A stretch of 23,924 nt of DNA from Didymodactylos carnosus (taxonomy: Eukaryota > Rotifera > Eurotatoria > Philodinida > Philodinidae). This document shows, in pieces, positions 9,178 through 20,211 of the stretch (the stretch's first letter is position 1; each line of letters starts with the position of its first letter). The notes below the pieces were generated by a model. That model was not told the DNA's origin, ran no database searches, and saw only the letters and a program-made list of their open reading frames with translations. The translations under genes were made by a program, and so were the position numbers. The stretch covers positions 1-23,924 of the forward strand of contig CAJNOQ010002525.1 in NCBI GenBank assembly GCA_905250885.1, in the 5' to 3' direction.

Positions 9178-11574
9178 CATATCATTGCTGATGCTTTTAA
9201 AGAATAAATAAACGTTTTCAGAAAAAAAAATTACTTAATTGAGAAAAAGCGGGACTTACTCGTTCATGGACTTCATGTTAAATTCGTACTCGTAGCGAGA
9301 TGAAAAAAGGCTTCCGTGCATTTAGTTTTGATTGTTTTGAACTCGTACGAGTTTAAAAACTTGTTACGAGTTCAACTGAGTGTTATGTTCTAATATAGCA
9401 TAGGGGAGGCCAGGGAAGCTGTTTTGAACTCGTATGCGTTTAAAAACTTGGTGCTGTAGCGTTCATGTCCATTCACTCTCAGCATGCCGCCCCCCGTTTT
9501 CATCTCGTAACGAGTTTAAACACTGCCACCCGTGCATTCATGGGGTAAACATTTTGACTGATAGTTAGTCCATCCAGAACTTATTGTTTTATTCATGGTT
9601 TGATGCAAATCGACGCACTAATTCGGAATATGATCTTACTTTTTCTTATAATACCGTTTAGGTAAATCGTAAACGTTTTGGTAAATCTATAACCAAGGAT
9701 GGCGCTGTTTAACGCTAAAACCATAGATGTAGTAAAGGCAAATTAACTGAAGACATGGTTTTCAGTAACGTATCTGGTGTAGAAAAAGAATTTTTCTTCT
9801 CGAGTTCAATTTTGATTTTGACCATTACTTGTCATTGGGATCATTTTAAATACAAATATTTAATTAACATTTATATAAAAAATTAAGTTTCAGTCTTGAT
9901 ATTGATTTTAATATGAATTTTTAGCTGAAGTTTTCTCATTGTTTTTCTGGAGATAAAAATTATTATTTTAGGAAATAATAGTCAAGTGATCCAACTAAAT
10001 GATCCGCCAATCAAAACTAAAACACGTCAAAATCAGTTTTTTTCCCTTAAATGTTCACTTGGTTGTCCAATATGGTGGGAGCGTTTAACTAATCTATAGA
10101 ATAGATAGTTATCTCCTTATACTTACATTTACTTGAACAGGATCATATGCCTTTAACATTTGAGAGGAATTTGAGTATTTTTTTTTAGTCAGACGTTTCA
10201 TTTTACACGTGTCTACGGCCGTAAACACGCATTGTCTTGCAGACAGTGTACTCGACCGTTTCAAAATAAAACATAGATACGCGTCGCAGCGATTGAATCT
10301 GAATATGTCTAGACACACTTAAAAACGCAAATGTTGAAATATTTAATGTTTTAAAAAAAAACATCTGAATGCATCCAGTTTTGAAAGAAAAAGAGAAGTG
10401 AAGCCGTATCGAACGCAGACTCTTGAGGCTCTGATAGAAACCTATCTTGACAACTATAAATCGGAGCGTGAGAAAATTTCAGAGAATGTTGCTCCTGTAT
10501 GGTAAGAAAAATTATTTTTGACTTCATCTGTCTTCGTTCACGAAATGTCACCACAACAGTAGCCAAAATGAAACTGCTCATTTTTCCCCAAATTTTTCTT
10601 CCAGGTAAATTGATTTCAAAAAAAGCAAACACATGTGACTAGAGGTTAACAGAGCCCAATTTTTGAATATTTGCATTATTGATTTTTTGACAGGCTTTAA
10701 AACTCAAAGACAGGCTTATTCTCTTACATCATCATTAATAAACAGTTTAGATTAAACTCAAAGATCTCAAAAACTCTCGAGGAGAATTTTAATAATTCTT
10801 TACTCTGTTGAAAACTAGAGCAAAAAAGCATTCAAAAGTCGAGCTCTGTCAAATTCTATCTACATGTGTTTGGTTCATTCTGAACCCAACTCGAGCGCTT
10901 CATGATCTATTTGCACGGAAACTTTTAGGGCATGGCAACAGTCCTAAGGGCAAAAAACGCTTTTGAGATACGATGACACTAGTGTATGGTATAGATTTTA
11001 GGGCTCTATTATAACTTTTCATCAAATCATCGCTCACAGCAGGTAGACATCAAATTTTAACGAGATATGTTTGCTTTACAAATTAACATCATTGAAAGCC
11101 TTTTTGATTTTAGTATTTTAGTGGAATATTAGAATTTCATAAAAATCAGTTTGTAGACTTTTAGAAAACTGCTTCAAGAAACCCTCAGAAATCTTTCACA
11201 TTGTAAAAACCAAAAGAACAGACATCATGGCCTACCCATCCGTCCACTTAGCTCAAAATCAACTTTTTGTAAAAAATGACATAATTCTGACAGAGAAGAG
11301 AGGTTCTTGAACGGATATATCTTTCTAAACCTCGTTCTATATTAGAAGCCCCTGGAGACTTCTATCTGGCCGTGCAAACTTTGGCCGAGTTTTGCTGAGA
11401 AAAACTGAAAATTTTGCTGAAAAGATCTCCCAAAGGGGGCTCCTGATAAAGGGAGGGCTTCGAATATGGGAGGGGGTTTACGGAAATAAATAGCGATAAG
11501 ATATCATAGAATAAGATAAAGTATTCAAAAAGACAAAGTCGGTGTCATACTCTACACTCGGCTAACTTTCTAGT
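9178..11574. other. 2.4-kb gene-poor interval
   Basis: No gene is recognised. Minus-strand frames at 10109-10318 (69 aa) and 10351-10632 (93 aa) have no motif, and no splice model improves them. The left part carries a 31-bp direct repeat (9333-9363, 9420-9450) and several ACTCGTA/TACGAGT palindromic pieces. The right part (about 11330-11480) contains locally G-rich sequence around GGGGGCTCC and GGGAGGG. Confidence 0.45.
9333..9450. repeat. 31-bp direct repeat with ACTCGTA-type palindrome
   Basis: Copies at 9333-9363 and 9420-9450 share TGTTTTGAACTCGTA and GTTTAAAAACTTG and differ by two bases. Further ACTCGTA or CTCGTAACGAG pieces lie at about 9288, 9364 and 9505, so the motif recurs at least four times in 250 bp. 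Confidence 0.55.
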
Positions 11575-11840
11575 TTAAAGGGGAATAAGAACTAAATAAT
11601 CGCTGTAAACATTTTGTTTAAATAGTCTAATTCAATGTAATTGCTAACTTTCAAATTTATTCAAAAGTTATCGCTAGGCAATATAAAGAAAAATAAACAC
11701 GTCATCATTCAACTACGATTTCACAAATTTTTTTCTTTATATTGCCTGACGATGACTTTTGACTAAGTCAGCAATTACGTTGAATTAAACTATTCAGATA
11801 AAATATTTATAGCAATTATTTACTTCTTATTCTCTTTTAT
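11575..11840. repeat. Fold-back (MITE-like) element downstream of the F-box gene
   Basis: Left arm 11575-11694 and right arm 11730-11840 are imperfect inverted repeats of about 115 bp separated by a 35-bp loop. Shared pieces include GGCAATATAAAGAAAAA, TAATTCAA.GTAATTGCT and GAATAAGAA.TAAATAAT. The arms look roughly 80% alike, so it is an old insertion. It lies just past the F-box gene's poly(A) signal. No clear target duplication was found. Confidence 0.72.
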
Positions 11841-11875
11841 CTTTTGTACTGTTTATTATCCTAATAACTCTTCAG

Positions 11876-11881
11876 TTTATT
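11876..11881 (-). terminator. Candidate poly(A) signal of the F-box gene
   Basis: AATAAA on the minus strand, about 63 nt after the stop codon of the F-box gene, at the distance expected for a short 3' UTR. No other canonical signal is nearer. Confidence 0.5.
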
Positions 11882-11943
11882 CGTTGCTATTTGTTGAATT
11901 TCTAGAAAACGTTAAATTCAAACAGAATGGATAAAAATAACGA

Positions 11944-14137
11944 TTACTCAATAAATACGTCTTCTCTATCACCTAACCATAAATTTAAACATCCATCATT
12001 AACATCACAGATAAAATTTGTCACTGATGTATTATTTATCAACCATGTATCAAAATCAAATCTAATTATTTTTTCCGATTGACCAAATATTACATACAAA
12101 TTTTTCAACTTTCTCATTGATTCTAAAATAGATTCCAAAATTTCACAGCATTCATTCAACGTATTTACACTAATATCAAGTGATTCTAAATTTGTTGAGA
12201 ATGTATCAATGAATAGACTAACGTCATTCGGTTTACAATAATAATCACTAAGAATTAAATGTTGTATTCGTCGAGATAGACGTTTGCAAAGTGTAACATG
12301 TTTGAAGTGTTGAGTTAATTCGATTAATTCACAAATGGATAAATCTAGTGTTCGTAATTGAGAAGATGTATATAAAAGTTTTGAGAGTGTTGTCGAATCC
12401 ATCATTTGAACATCATCATTGGACTCGTGTAATTTCAACATCTTTAATTTTCGACAATTAATTGCTCGTTTTACTAATAAAAAAAATCTGAAAAATTAAA
12501 AAATATTTATCTAAAATTATGTAACACTTCATTATCAATGAGTTACTTACCTGTAATTATCTGATGAATTTTCAACGTATAATGACTCAACATTTGGATA
12601 GTAGAGATTTTTTCGTCCAGTATTATACACGTGTAAAGATGTGACTCTGTTATTTTGTACACTCCGTCCTGGTCCTCTTGTTGATTCTATACGATTTAGT
12701 GTTGTTGAACAGGTTGAATGTGGATATGGTTGAGTATAAAGACCTAATATTTTAGAATCGTAGTATAACTGAAATGTCCAGCCATGTTTAAGAAAATATT
12801 CAGTTTCAAACGGTAAGAGTAAGTTATTAAGTGCAGTATAATGCATATGTTGATCATGATAAACTTTTATATCAAACTGGAGTTCAGTTAATATAGGCAT
12901 ATGAGATGAGAATAACTTTTCCCAAGAACTACCATTGACAAATATCATGTCATCGTTCAAAGTAGTATGACACTTTTTGAACGACAGTTGTTTCAATTGA
13001 GGTAAACCTAAAGATAATTAAGGAAAAAAAAATAATTAAAATTAATATTTAATAATTTCTAATTTAAATGTTAAAAAAAGGTCTTACCTTTCAACAAAAA
13101 TTCTACTTCTTGATATGTTGTTGTAGTAATTAACAATTGTAAACATGATAAATTTGACACAAGTGTTGAAATATCTTGTTCTAATGTTGATAAAACGACG
13201 GGTATTCCAGATGAAACTAATTCAACGTCTAAATAATGAATATGTGGTAAATATTTAATTATTTTATTCATTAAGTCTTCTAATATAATTTTTTTGCATG
13301 TTAAATGTGTTATATTATCTATAGTTTGATTCAAATCCTGCATATCAAGTCGGTCATTAAACAGTAGTGTACACTTTTCTAATGATGATAAATCACATAA
13401 AATCAATCTACAGATATTTCCCGATACTTCATAATCAATTGTTGATGCTGTTATCTTTAACGTTATCAATGAATGTAGAGGACTAGAATGAGAATATAAT
13501 ACATTATCCATTATCGTAAAACTAATAAAACTCTAGAATTGATGCTGAAAACAAAAATGAGATCATCTATTTTTCGGTACCTATTGAGTATTTGCATTAG
13601 TTGATTCAATTTTGGTTCTAGAATTGTTAATGATCGAAGATTAGTTAAATATTTTTGAACATCAAACATGTGTAAAAATCGTGAAATTTGTCCACAAGTT
13701 TGGCGTTCATTTGACAATGTTAATGATCTCAATGCTTTTGGTGATATCGCTTTACATAGATAATCAAATTTTGATTTAGAAATTTTTGAGAAATCAAGAT
13801 GTAACGGTGAAAGATGAACAAATGAATTGAGACGATGATTAAGATCATAAAATGCTGAAATTAAATCTTGTGGTGATAAATATTCGGAGATGATTAAAAA
13901 TAATTCACATGGTAATTGTTCCAATACACTAACTTCATAGTGGAACTAAGATTATAAAAATTATAAACATCCAACTAAAATGTATGGATATAATAAATAT
14001 ATTTTAATACTTACAGTTTTTTTCTTCTTACTTGACGTTTGATGATTACATTGTTTTTGTTTTTTTCTTCTAACAACTTGATTTTCAGAATAGTTTGTAC
14101 AATAATCATTGAAAGTATTCGCAATTTTTGACATCAT
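11944..14137 (-). CDS. F-box / leucine-rich repeat protein, five exons
   Basis: Exons (minus strand): 14137-14015, 13945-13581, 13521-13088, 13007-12551, 12487-11944. Introns of 69, 59, 80 and 63 bp all begin GT and end AG; total 1923 nt, 640 residues. Exon 1 encodes a basic, bipartite nuclear-localisation-like segment (RRKKQK at 23-28, KKKK at 37-40). The F-box follows at about 46-88 (VLEQLPCELFLIISEYLSPQ). Leucine-rich repeat-like strands recur to the C-terminus, e.g. QLRTLDLS (about 503), IQHLILS (about 534), LESLDIS (about 560), LKNLYVI (about 587). F-box proteins bind Skp1 in SCF ubiquitin ligases and use the repeats to recruit targets; the target here is unknown. Intron 2 has a weaker donor (GTACCG), and its nearer acceptor at about 13547 would give an early stop, so the acceptor at 13522 is preferred. 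The start is the first of two tandem ATGs, 3 nt after an acceptor-like AG. Style matches expanded bdelloid F-box families. Confidence 0.85.
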
Positions 14138-14140
14138 TAT

Positions 14141-14156
14141 CTAGAAGAAAGACAAC
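14141..14156 (-). promoter_or_regulatory. Acceptor directly before the F-box start codon, probable spliced-leader site
   Basis: On the minus strand TTGTCTTTCTTCTAG ends at 14141, leaving only ATA before the ATG at 14137. A strong pyrimidine tract with an AG 3 nt from the start is typical of trans-spliced leader acceptors. A conventional 5' intron from an unseen upstream exon is the alternative. Confidence 0.55.
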
Positions 14157-14220
14157 GTATGTTAAACTACAAAAGCGAACACAATGTCAGATAACAGTGA
14201 GGTCATTTACATTCTACTCC

Positions 14221-14698
14221 GGAGAGAATTTTGTAGGGCAATTTCATTTTTCTCATAGTTTTTCAATAAAAGAGCGGTCGGAGCTGTACAACATCTAGAC
14301 TTGTAGAAAAAACTTTTCTGAATCCATGCGAGTAATTCTAAAAGTTAAGTAAAAAGTATCGGTTTTTCCAATATTAAATAAGTATCCAAATTTTTTTCTT
14401 CTATTGATGACTTTGAAAATTTCTAAAATATATTGTTAACTCGATGAGCGTTATCGAATTGTGCCAAAGCAACGGTGCTTGACTCGACTTTTTGAATTAT
14501 TCGCACCTTACTAAACGTTACTTTGCTTAAGGTTTTTCGTATTTTCTTTAAATTTTTTAAGGAAAGATCGTACAAAGTCTGGAGACATCTCATTTGTTTC
14601 AGAAAAGTTTTTTCTATAATTCTAGATGTTGTTCAGCTCTGACCGATTCTTTGTAAGAAACTATGGAAAAAAACGAAATTATCTTACAGGGTTTCTCC
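14221..14698. repeat. Fold-back element upstream of the F-box gene
   Basis: Arms 14221-14321 and 14599-14698 are imperfect inverted repeats of about 100 bp. Shared pieces include TAGAAAAAACTTTTCTGAA, ACAACATCTAGA and GGTC.GAGCTG. The 277-bp interior has no coding frame. It begins 80 bp upstream of the F-box start acceptor, so it may overlap the gene's promoter. No target duplication was clear. Confidence 0.7.
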
Positions 14699-15948
14699 CT
14701 GTTGCATAGTTAGCGACAGCGTTGTTAAGATAAATGATTAATTTTAGATGTATATCTGCTGTATTAATCAAAATCAAAAGAATTATTTATGGTTTAAGAG
14801 CCATTGTACGGATATAACCTATGCTGCTCAATCGATGTTCGCAGTTTTAACTCTTATTATCATGGTGAATAGGGACAACTCACTTACAAAGATTTCTTTT
14901 TTTTATACAAATTAATGATAACCTATATTAAAAATAATGAACGCTTTATGAAACATGCCTGACTATTCTTTTCTTATTTAAGATACCTCAGCAGCATTTT
15001 TTTCTGTTTTTGTTTTAGATGTATCGTTACGGGTCTTCACCACTTCTTTATCTTATTTTTGATTTTTATGTACTTTTTCTCTTGTTTTATACCTTTATTC
15101 TGTCTATAAAACAAGAGAAAAAGTACATAAAAAAATGCTTTTTCTCTTAGGTTATCAGTTGTTGCTTGCCTTTCTTTGCTCTTCTTATTGTCACTTCCCT
15201 CTCTTTCTCCACGTAGCCTGCTTATATTGTCTACTTAATTGATACTTTAACAGTATACTGAAGTGAATACGTTGTGCTCTTTATTATTTGCTATACTTTT
15301 TAAATAAATTGGTTTAAATCAAGATTTCCTAAAGTTTTTCATTGTGAGTCATTTTCTAGCGGTATTGTAAGGTTTATCGTAATAAAAGTCCTAAAATCGC
15401 GTCAGAACAAACGTAAACAGAAAATGAATTTTGTATTTCTAAATATTTCGATCGAGAAAACAACATCAACTGAACATACGTGGAATATCAATCTGATTCT
15501 CCAGTTCTTTCTGAAAAATTTTTGAGGAAAGCAACGGCTTCCGAAAAATTGAATATATTATAAATCCGAAAGTAAAGTAATGACCATATGAGTATTGGTC
15601 ATTAACATATGAGCACTATGATTTTTAGAGTTATCGGACAAGAAAATCGATTTTGAAATGAATCTTTTGTCTTTTGGAGCCCACAAACAGTTGACGAATG
15701 ATAGTTCTTATCGTTTTAGATAGTGCTCTATCTATACTGTTTATATTCCACATTTATATGTTGTAGCGAAACTGGAATTCGCTGAAATTCTAAATTTCGC
15801 TGGCGAAAACTGGAATCCGAGTTCTCCCCAGAGTAAACTGAGATGCATACATATGCCGATTCCAATTTTTTCTGGTGATATCTGTAATTTGACCAAGTAA
15901 AAGTGGAATTAATGTAACAGGAAAAAACCAGTTTGCTTATCATTAGAC
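14699..15948. other. 1.2-kb interval with one hairpin
   Basis: No gene is recognised. A 71-codon minus frame at 15728-15943 has no motif. Apart from the hairpin at 15063-15133 the sequence is AT-rich with T/C-rich runs between 15000 and 15240. Confidence 0.45.
15063..15133. repeat. Perfect 29-bp inverted repeat (hairpin)
   Basis: Bases 15063-15091 are the exact reverse complement of 15105-15133, separated by a 13-base loop. Core arm sequence includes ATGTACTTTTTCTCTTG. Perfect pairing over 29 bp is unlikely by chance. The following bases (15137-15148) repeat the CTTTTTCTCTT motif once more. Confidence 0.8.
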
Positions 15949-16551
15949 ATGCACCAGTTACAGTTGACTGTAACTGAGTGAGTTAATCTTGTACAATTTG
16001 CATACATTTTAAGACTGAGAACGCTCTTAAGATGTATGCAAATCGTACAAGATTAACTCACTCTAGGATATTTGCCTAACAGTTATGAGCAGTTGCACAC
16101 GGTAAAAGAAAAGCGCCCACTAGAAAACGTTCACGAAAAGTATACTAAATAAAAGCGTCGACAAAAATGAGTCCACAAAAATTCGTTCAAGAATAGTATT
16201 TAAGTGCATACTGCATAGATAACTCGTTTCACTGCACTAGCTTATCTCAGAAACGGCTGGTTTCCTGCGATAGTGGATCGATCCAGCAGATCGGTCAAGC
16301 ATGTTTCCAAAGTATTTCAAAACTGACTAAAATATTATTTGGAAATCTTTTCAAATTTTGTTTTTCCATCTAACAAAAAAACCATACGAAAAAATTCGTC
16401 CAGAAAAAAACCTTCTAGCAAAAAAGCATACCAACATGTGACGAAAAAATTGCCATCAACTTTTGGACGCTTTTTCTTTTACCATGAAATTATCAGGAGT
16501 TTTACAGTTTTACAAGTACAGTTAACTGGTAAAAAACTGTAACTGGTGCAT
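15949..16551. mobile_element. 603-bp non-autonomous TIR element
   Basis: Ends are inverted copies of ATGCACCAGTTACAGTT at 15949-15965 and 16535-16551; a further AACTGTA/TACAGTTAACTGGT motif near the right end echoes the same sequence. The interior has no transposase. A 67-codon frame at 16339-16542 is lysine-rich and low in complexity. No convincing target duplication was seen. Confidence 0.6.
15976..16063. repeat. 39-bp inverted repeat nested in the TIR element
   Basis: Arms 15976-16014 and 16025-16063 pair with two mismatches around a 10-base loop; shared core GTACAAGATTAACTCACTC. It sits just inside the left TIR of the 603-bp element. Confidence 0.78.
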
Positions 16552-18094
16552 ACCTAGCCTATCATTGTCTGCAGCTGTGTTGTGATGACTAAACATGAAG
16601 TTATTGTTGTGACATATATAATCAAAAATTGTATTGTACGAAAAACATATGATACTACGTACGTCTTATCAAGTGTATAGAACAGATTAAAATGACATGA
16701 AAAATGGGCATGGAAGATATTATAGTATTTTTCACTTTTATCTCGTCCAATCGGTTCAGTAATGGTTAACATTTTACATACTTTATGTAATGGCAATACA
16801 AGTATTATCTCATTCTGTTCGTAATAAAAATCCCAGATGCAAATGAATTCTGAAAAAACAAAAGTTAAAAAGGGTTTTTTCACACGATTTAATCTATATA
16901 AAAACAAGGGGAAGATAAAAACCCTTCAACAGAAATTTCTCTGTGGCGAAGAGTATACTTTGGAGAGGAGGAAAGAAAAAGAGGTGCAAAACAACCTTTA
17001 GACAATCCCTAGTGAGTCCCGGCAGAAGTCTCGCAGGACTCCCTCGGGAGTTTTTTTTCTCAAAAAATCCATAGGGAGTCCTACGCGACTCCACAAAAAG
17101 TCCCACGAGAGTCCCATACACAAAAAATTTAATTTTTTGAAAAAATCAGTATGAATAAAGAGGCAGGTAGTAAATTCAGGTGTACACAGCAAATTCAGCT
17201 CTCTGTTCCCTTATCGAAGTAGGTCTCATTTTCGCTAGTCACAATGTTACACTATTGGATTTTTGGACAAGTTTTCTTTTGAGGCACATCTCTTTCACAG
17301 ATTAATTAAGTCCGTATATGTCACAGAAAAGAATGAAAAATCCTCGAAAATAATTATTAACCAGCGATCGAAAGTTTTCTTGCCTAGCGGTGTCCGAAAA
17401 AACTAAAAACTCATCTGTTTATCATCCAGATTAATTGTTCGAACTTGAAAATCTATTTCACTTGTTGGTAGAAAATCTGTGCAATAACAACTTTTGATAT
17501 AAAAGAGCCACTTAAAAGAAATGTTTCTTATGATAGCTGAGACACTGATTTCATCATGTTTCAGGTGCGAACGCCGACCGAAGGGAGGCGTGCGCATTGA
17601 CTTCAGTTCAGAACGGCGTACCCCACTAGTCATTAAAAACACTATAGGTGCGAACGCCGTTTTTACACCATTACTAGCTGTTAATGGTCAATTATCGAAC
17701 GTTTTTTTTTTTATTAGTATTTTTTTATTAGTACCCCAAATATAGTGATTTTTGACATTTTTGGTTCCCCTGATCCACGGTGCCATCAATAGCACTAGGT
17801 CCAGAACGAGTGACGACTTCCACGAGACAAATTTCGATGATCTGTACAATCGGAGACGTGAAAAATTTGCAAATTTCTTTCAAGTTTCAGTGACATATAT
17901 ACATATATCAGTCATAATTGTAACATAAAAGGGTGAATGAAACAGCCATTTTAAATATCCGTTTTTTCACTGTATATTTTACAACTGAAGAATGGCCTGT
18001 TAATAGTCTATTTGGATGTTAAAAGCCAGTTGTTTTGGCATACATTTAAAACACATTACATGGCTCATTAAATGTCAGTTATGTTTTATCTGGG
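16552..18094. other. 1.5-kb gene-poor interval with GAGTCC-rich patch
   Basis: No gene is recognised; overlapping frames at 16554-17192 and 17403-17745 on both strands have no motif. Bases 17005-17116 carry repeated GGAGTCC/GGACTCC pieces reminiscent of the minisatellite at 21415. A 13-bp direct repeat, GGTGCGAACGCCG, occurs near 17563 and 17650 around locally GC-rich sequence. A TATATACATATAT run lies near 17895. Confidence 0.45.
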
Positions 18095-18951
18095 TGTCAT
18101 TCAGACGACAGTAATATGATGATAACAGTAATATGAGCTCATATTACTGCACGTCTCCGGTGCGCGGTCGTATATTTGAATACTGTTTCATTTTAACCGT
18201 TGGTTTTGACACTTGCATAAACCTGAGCATAAAGTTTTATTTAAAGTTGGTTGTCGGTGAAGTATTGCTAGTGATTCACGTACTAGCAAACGATGACTTT
18301 TGGAATGCTACGAAAGTTTTTTCTATCCTGATCAGTCAATCTTGTGTTTTATTTCGATTTCATGTTTCCTATGAACCAATCTTGTTTCCTCCTCTTGATC
18401 GCTATCTCTGCCTAGTTCATCGATGAGCTCTTCCTTTGGAAAATAAGCAATAGCTGTTTTGCCTTTGTTTCTTTCAGATCGGCGTAATTATGAAGCAGAG
18501 TCGGTTGTTAAAAGATTTGGTTGAGGAGGTTTTGCTGTTTGATGACCACCACGTTCTCGAAATTTTCTTGAGGCTTGTCTGATTGTTTTACCCATGTAAG
18601 ATGGCTTTTTGAGAGAAATACATACAAACGGCTGGTGGAGGACGAGGGATAGATTGAATATGCGCTTGAGGACGAATGTGTTTAACAAGAGTAATAACTT
18701 TCTTTCCGCGAATTTTATTTTGCTTTCCCAAAAATGGAATGTCAATGAAAAGTTGTTCTTTTTGGTAACATCTTTTGTTAATTGATGGGTTTTCGTTCCA
18801 GTTACCTGTCCTATTTTGTTTCTCGTAATATCTGTTTCGTGTGTTTCTTTTATGATGTGTGATGAAGTTTGAAGGATATCCATTTTCAGTTGAAACCTTC
18901 TCTATAAATTCACTAATATGAGCTTATACTACTGTTATCGTCTGAATGACA
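18095..18951. repeat. Inverted repeat enclosing a PLE fragment
   Basis: Left arm 18095-18149 and right arm 18911-18951 share TGTCATTCAGACGA, ATAACAGTA.TAT and AGCTCATATTA in inverted orientation. The left arm has an extra partial duplication of CAGTAATATGATGA. The interior holds the minus-strand Penelope-like fragment. The right arm partly overlaps its coding frame. Confidence 0.62.
18480..18947 (-). pseudogene. Penelope-like element fragment with GIY-YIG nuclease motif
   Basis: On the minus strand one frame reads SEFIEKVSTENGYPSNFI (about 18910-18860), the conserved 'NGYP..fI' block at the C-terminal end of PLE reverse transcriptases. The same frame continues through FIDIPFLGKQNKI to HIRPQAHIQSIPRPPPAV (about 18670-18620), typical of the linker. 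After a frame change near 18605 comes SYMGKTIRQASRKFRE, the YIG part of the GIY-YIG endonuclease (expected SYIGKT.R...R..EH). The expected segment with the GVVY-type motif and CxxC before YIG is missing, so the copy has lost part of the nuclease. A 131-codon frame at 18488-18883 covers much of this in the wrong phase for the linker. It is an EN-containing PLE type, unlike the EN-lacking Athena elements known from bdelloid telomeres. Confidence 0.7.
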
Positions 18952-20103
18952 GAGCTGCTAGCCGTGTTCTGTCCTGCATGGCTATGACTAACCAACAGTA
19001 AACATTTTCGTTTTCCTTATCTCTTTCTCTTTCTGTGATGTTTACATTATACATTTATAAAATTCTTTTTCTTAAAAATATCAGTAAAAACTGTCGAAAC
19101 GTTGACAAATAAACATTTAAATGTCAAACAAACAAAATTTCAACAGGTAAAGTAAGGAAATAACTAAAAAAATTTCATTTGTGTAAAACATTCATTTTTC
19201 ATTCAAAAAGGATTCAGAAAATCTATTGGATATTCTTTTGAAAAACTTTTTCTGGTATTACATTACCGGAAAAATAATACTAATTGTATGAATATTACTG
19301 TTGCCGGTGACAGAAATCTATACAATACTTGTATTACTGATCACAGTAATATGCCACCCTTATTTTAGATCACAAAAAAAAAGAAAATAGAAAATACAAT
19401 CGCAAATAATGTCTATTGAATTTTCAAATTTTCATTTATTGTTTCATTGTCTTTGCAAAAAGCTGAAAACGATGTATGAGATACGCACATATTTCTCATC
19501 TGCTCATATGCCAAAGTGTGATCCGATGCATAGAGAGATAAGTTTTCGAAAATACGATAGAAGAGAACTAACACCCATTTTGCAAATCGGTATTCTTATC
19601 GTTGTAACATATAGTAGATATATTCCTTAAATGAATCAACAACTGTACGTTTTGGTATAATAGAGCAAAAATTCAAGAGAACATAGGAAAAACTCAACAC
19701 TAATTTTAATGTGTATCAGATAAATTTGTTACGTACTTCAATTTTCCAACATATCAAAACGATCACTATCGTTTCATTCAAAAATAATAAATAATTGATG
19801 TTGGTTTATTCCTTTACTGACACGAAAAAAAAACAGAGCATAGATATAAAGGTAAATTTATTTTCTTTCCTTTACTACAACTGCTATCTGCGTTAAAAAA
19901 AATGTCGAAGAGACGTGAAAGAAACGGTATTTTTTTTCATCTGTTGTTAGGGGGAAATAATTTTTGGTTCAACAAGATCATAACATTTTTCTTGTTAATT
20001 GTATGACTACGATCAACAAGTATTAATGCAGCTGTGAGATGTAAATAGCATAGCTTCCTACGATTTTATTGTTCCATTTTATGTAGTATTTCTAACAACA
20101 ATA
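18952..20103. other. 1.15-kb gene-poor interval
   Basis: No gene is recognised; a 73-codon plus frame at 19409-19630 has no motif. Bases 19285-19355 contain TATTACTG/CAGTAATA pieces similar to the arms at 18095-18149, possibly a relic of a related repeat. Confidence 0.4.
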
Positions 20104-20211
20104 CACTGTAAAAAAAAACAAGGATCCCATGGCACTATTTTGGACGATACTATTAAAAGTATTCATTCATCGTCCAAAAACGAGCCATAGGACACTTGTA
20201 TTTTTATAGTG
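20104..20211. mobile_element. 108-bp palindromic MITE-like element
   Basis: Ends CACTGTAAAAA and TTTTTATAGTG are inverted. Interior arms also pair (TTTTGGACGAT with ATCGTCCAAAA; CCATGGC with GCCATAG), so the whole unit can fold. No TSD was clear. Confidence 0.62.

Noticed and set aside
11460..11580. Extension of the left fold-back arm further upstream
   Set aside because: There are scattered matches to the reverse complement of 11841-11900, but they are too weak to place a boundary by eye.
13536..13580. Shorter version of F-box intron 2 using the nearer TTTTCAG acceptor
   Set aside because: Splicing there keeps the phase but reaches a TAA within 12 codons; the acceptor at 13522 joins directly to the next long frame.
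18488..18883. 131-residue minus-strand protein as a novel gene
   Set aside because: The alternative phase over 18915-18610 reads as PLE RT-end and linker, and only its last part (SYMGKTIRQ) is real; it is a frameshifted retroelement fragment.
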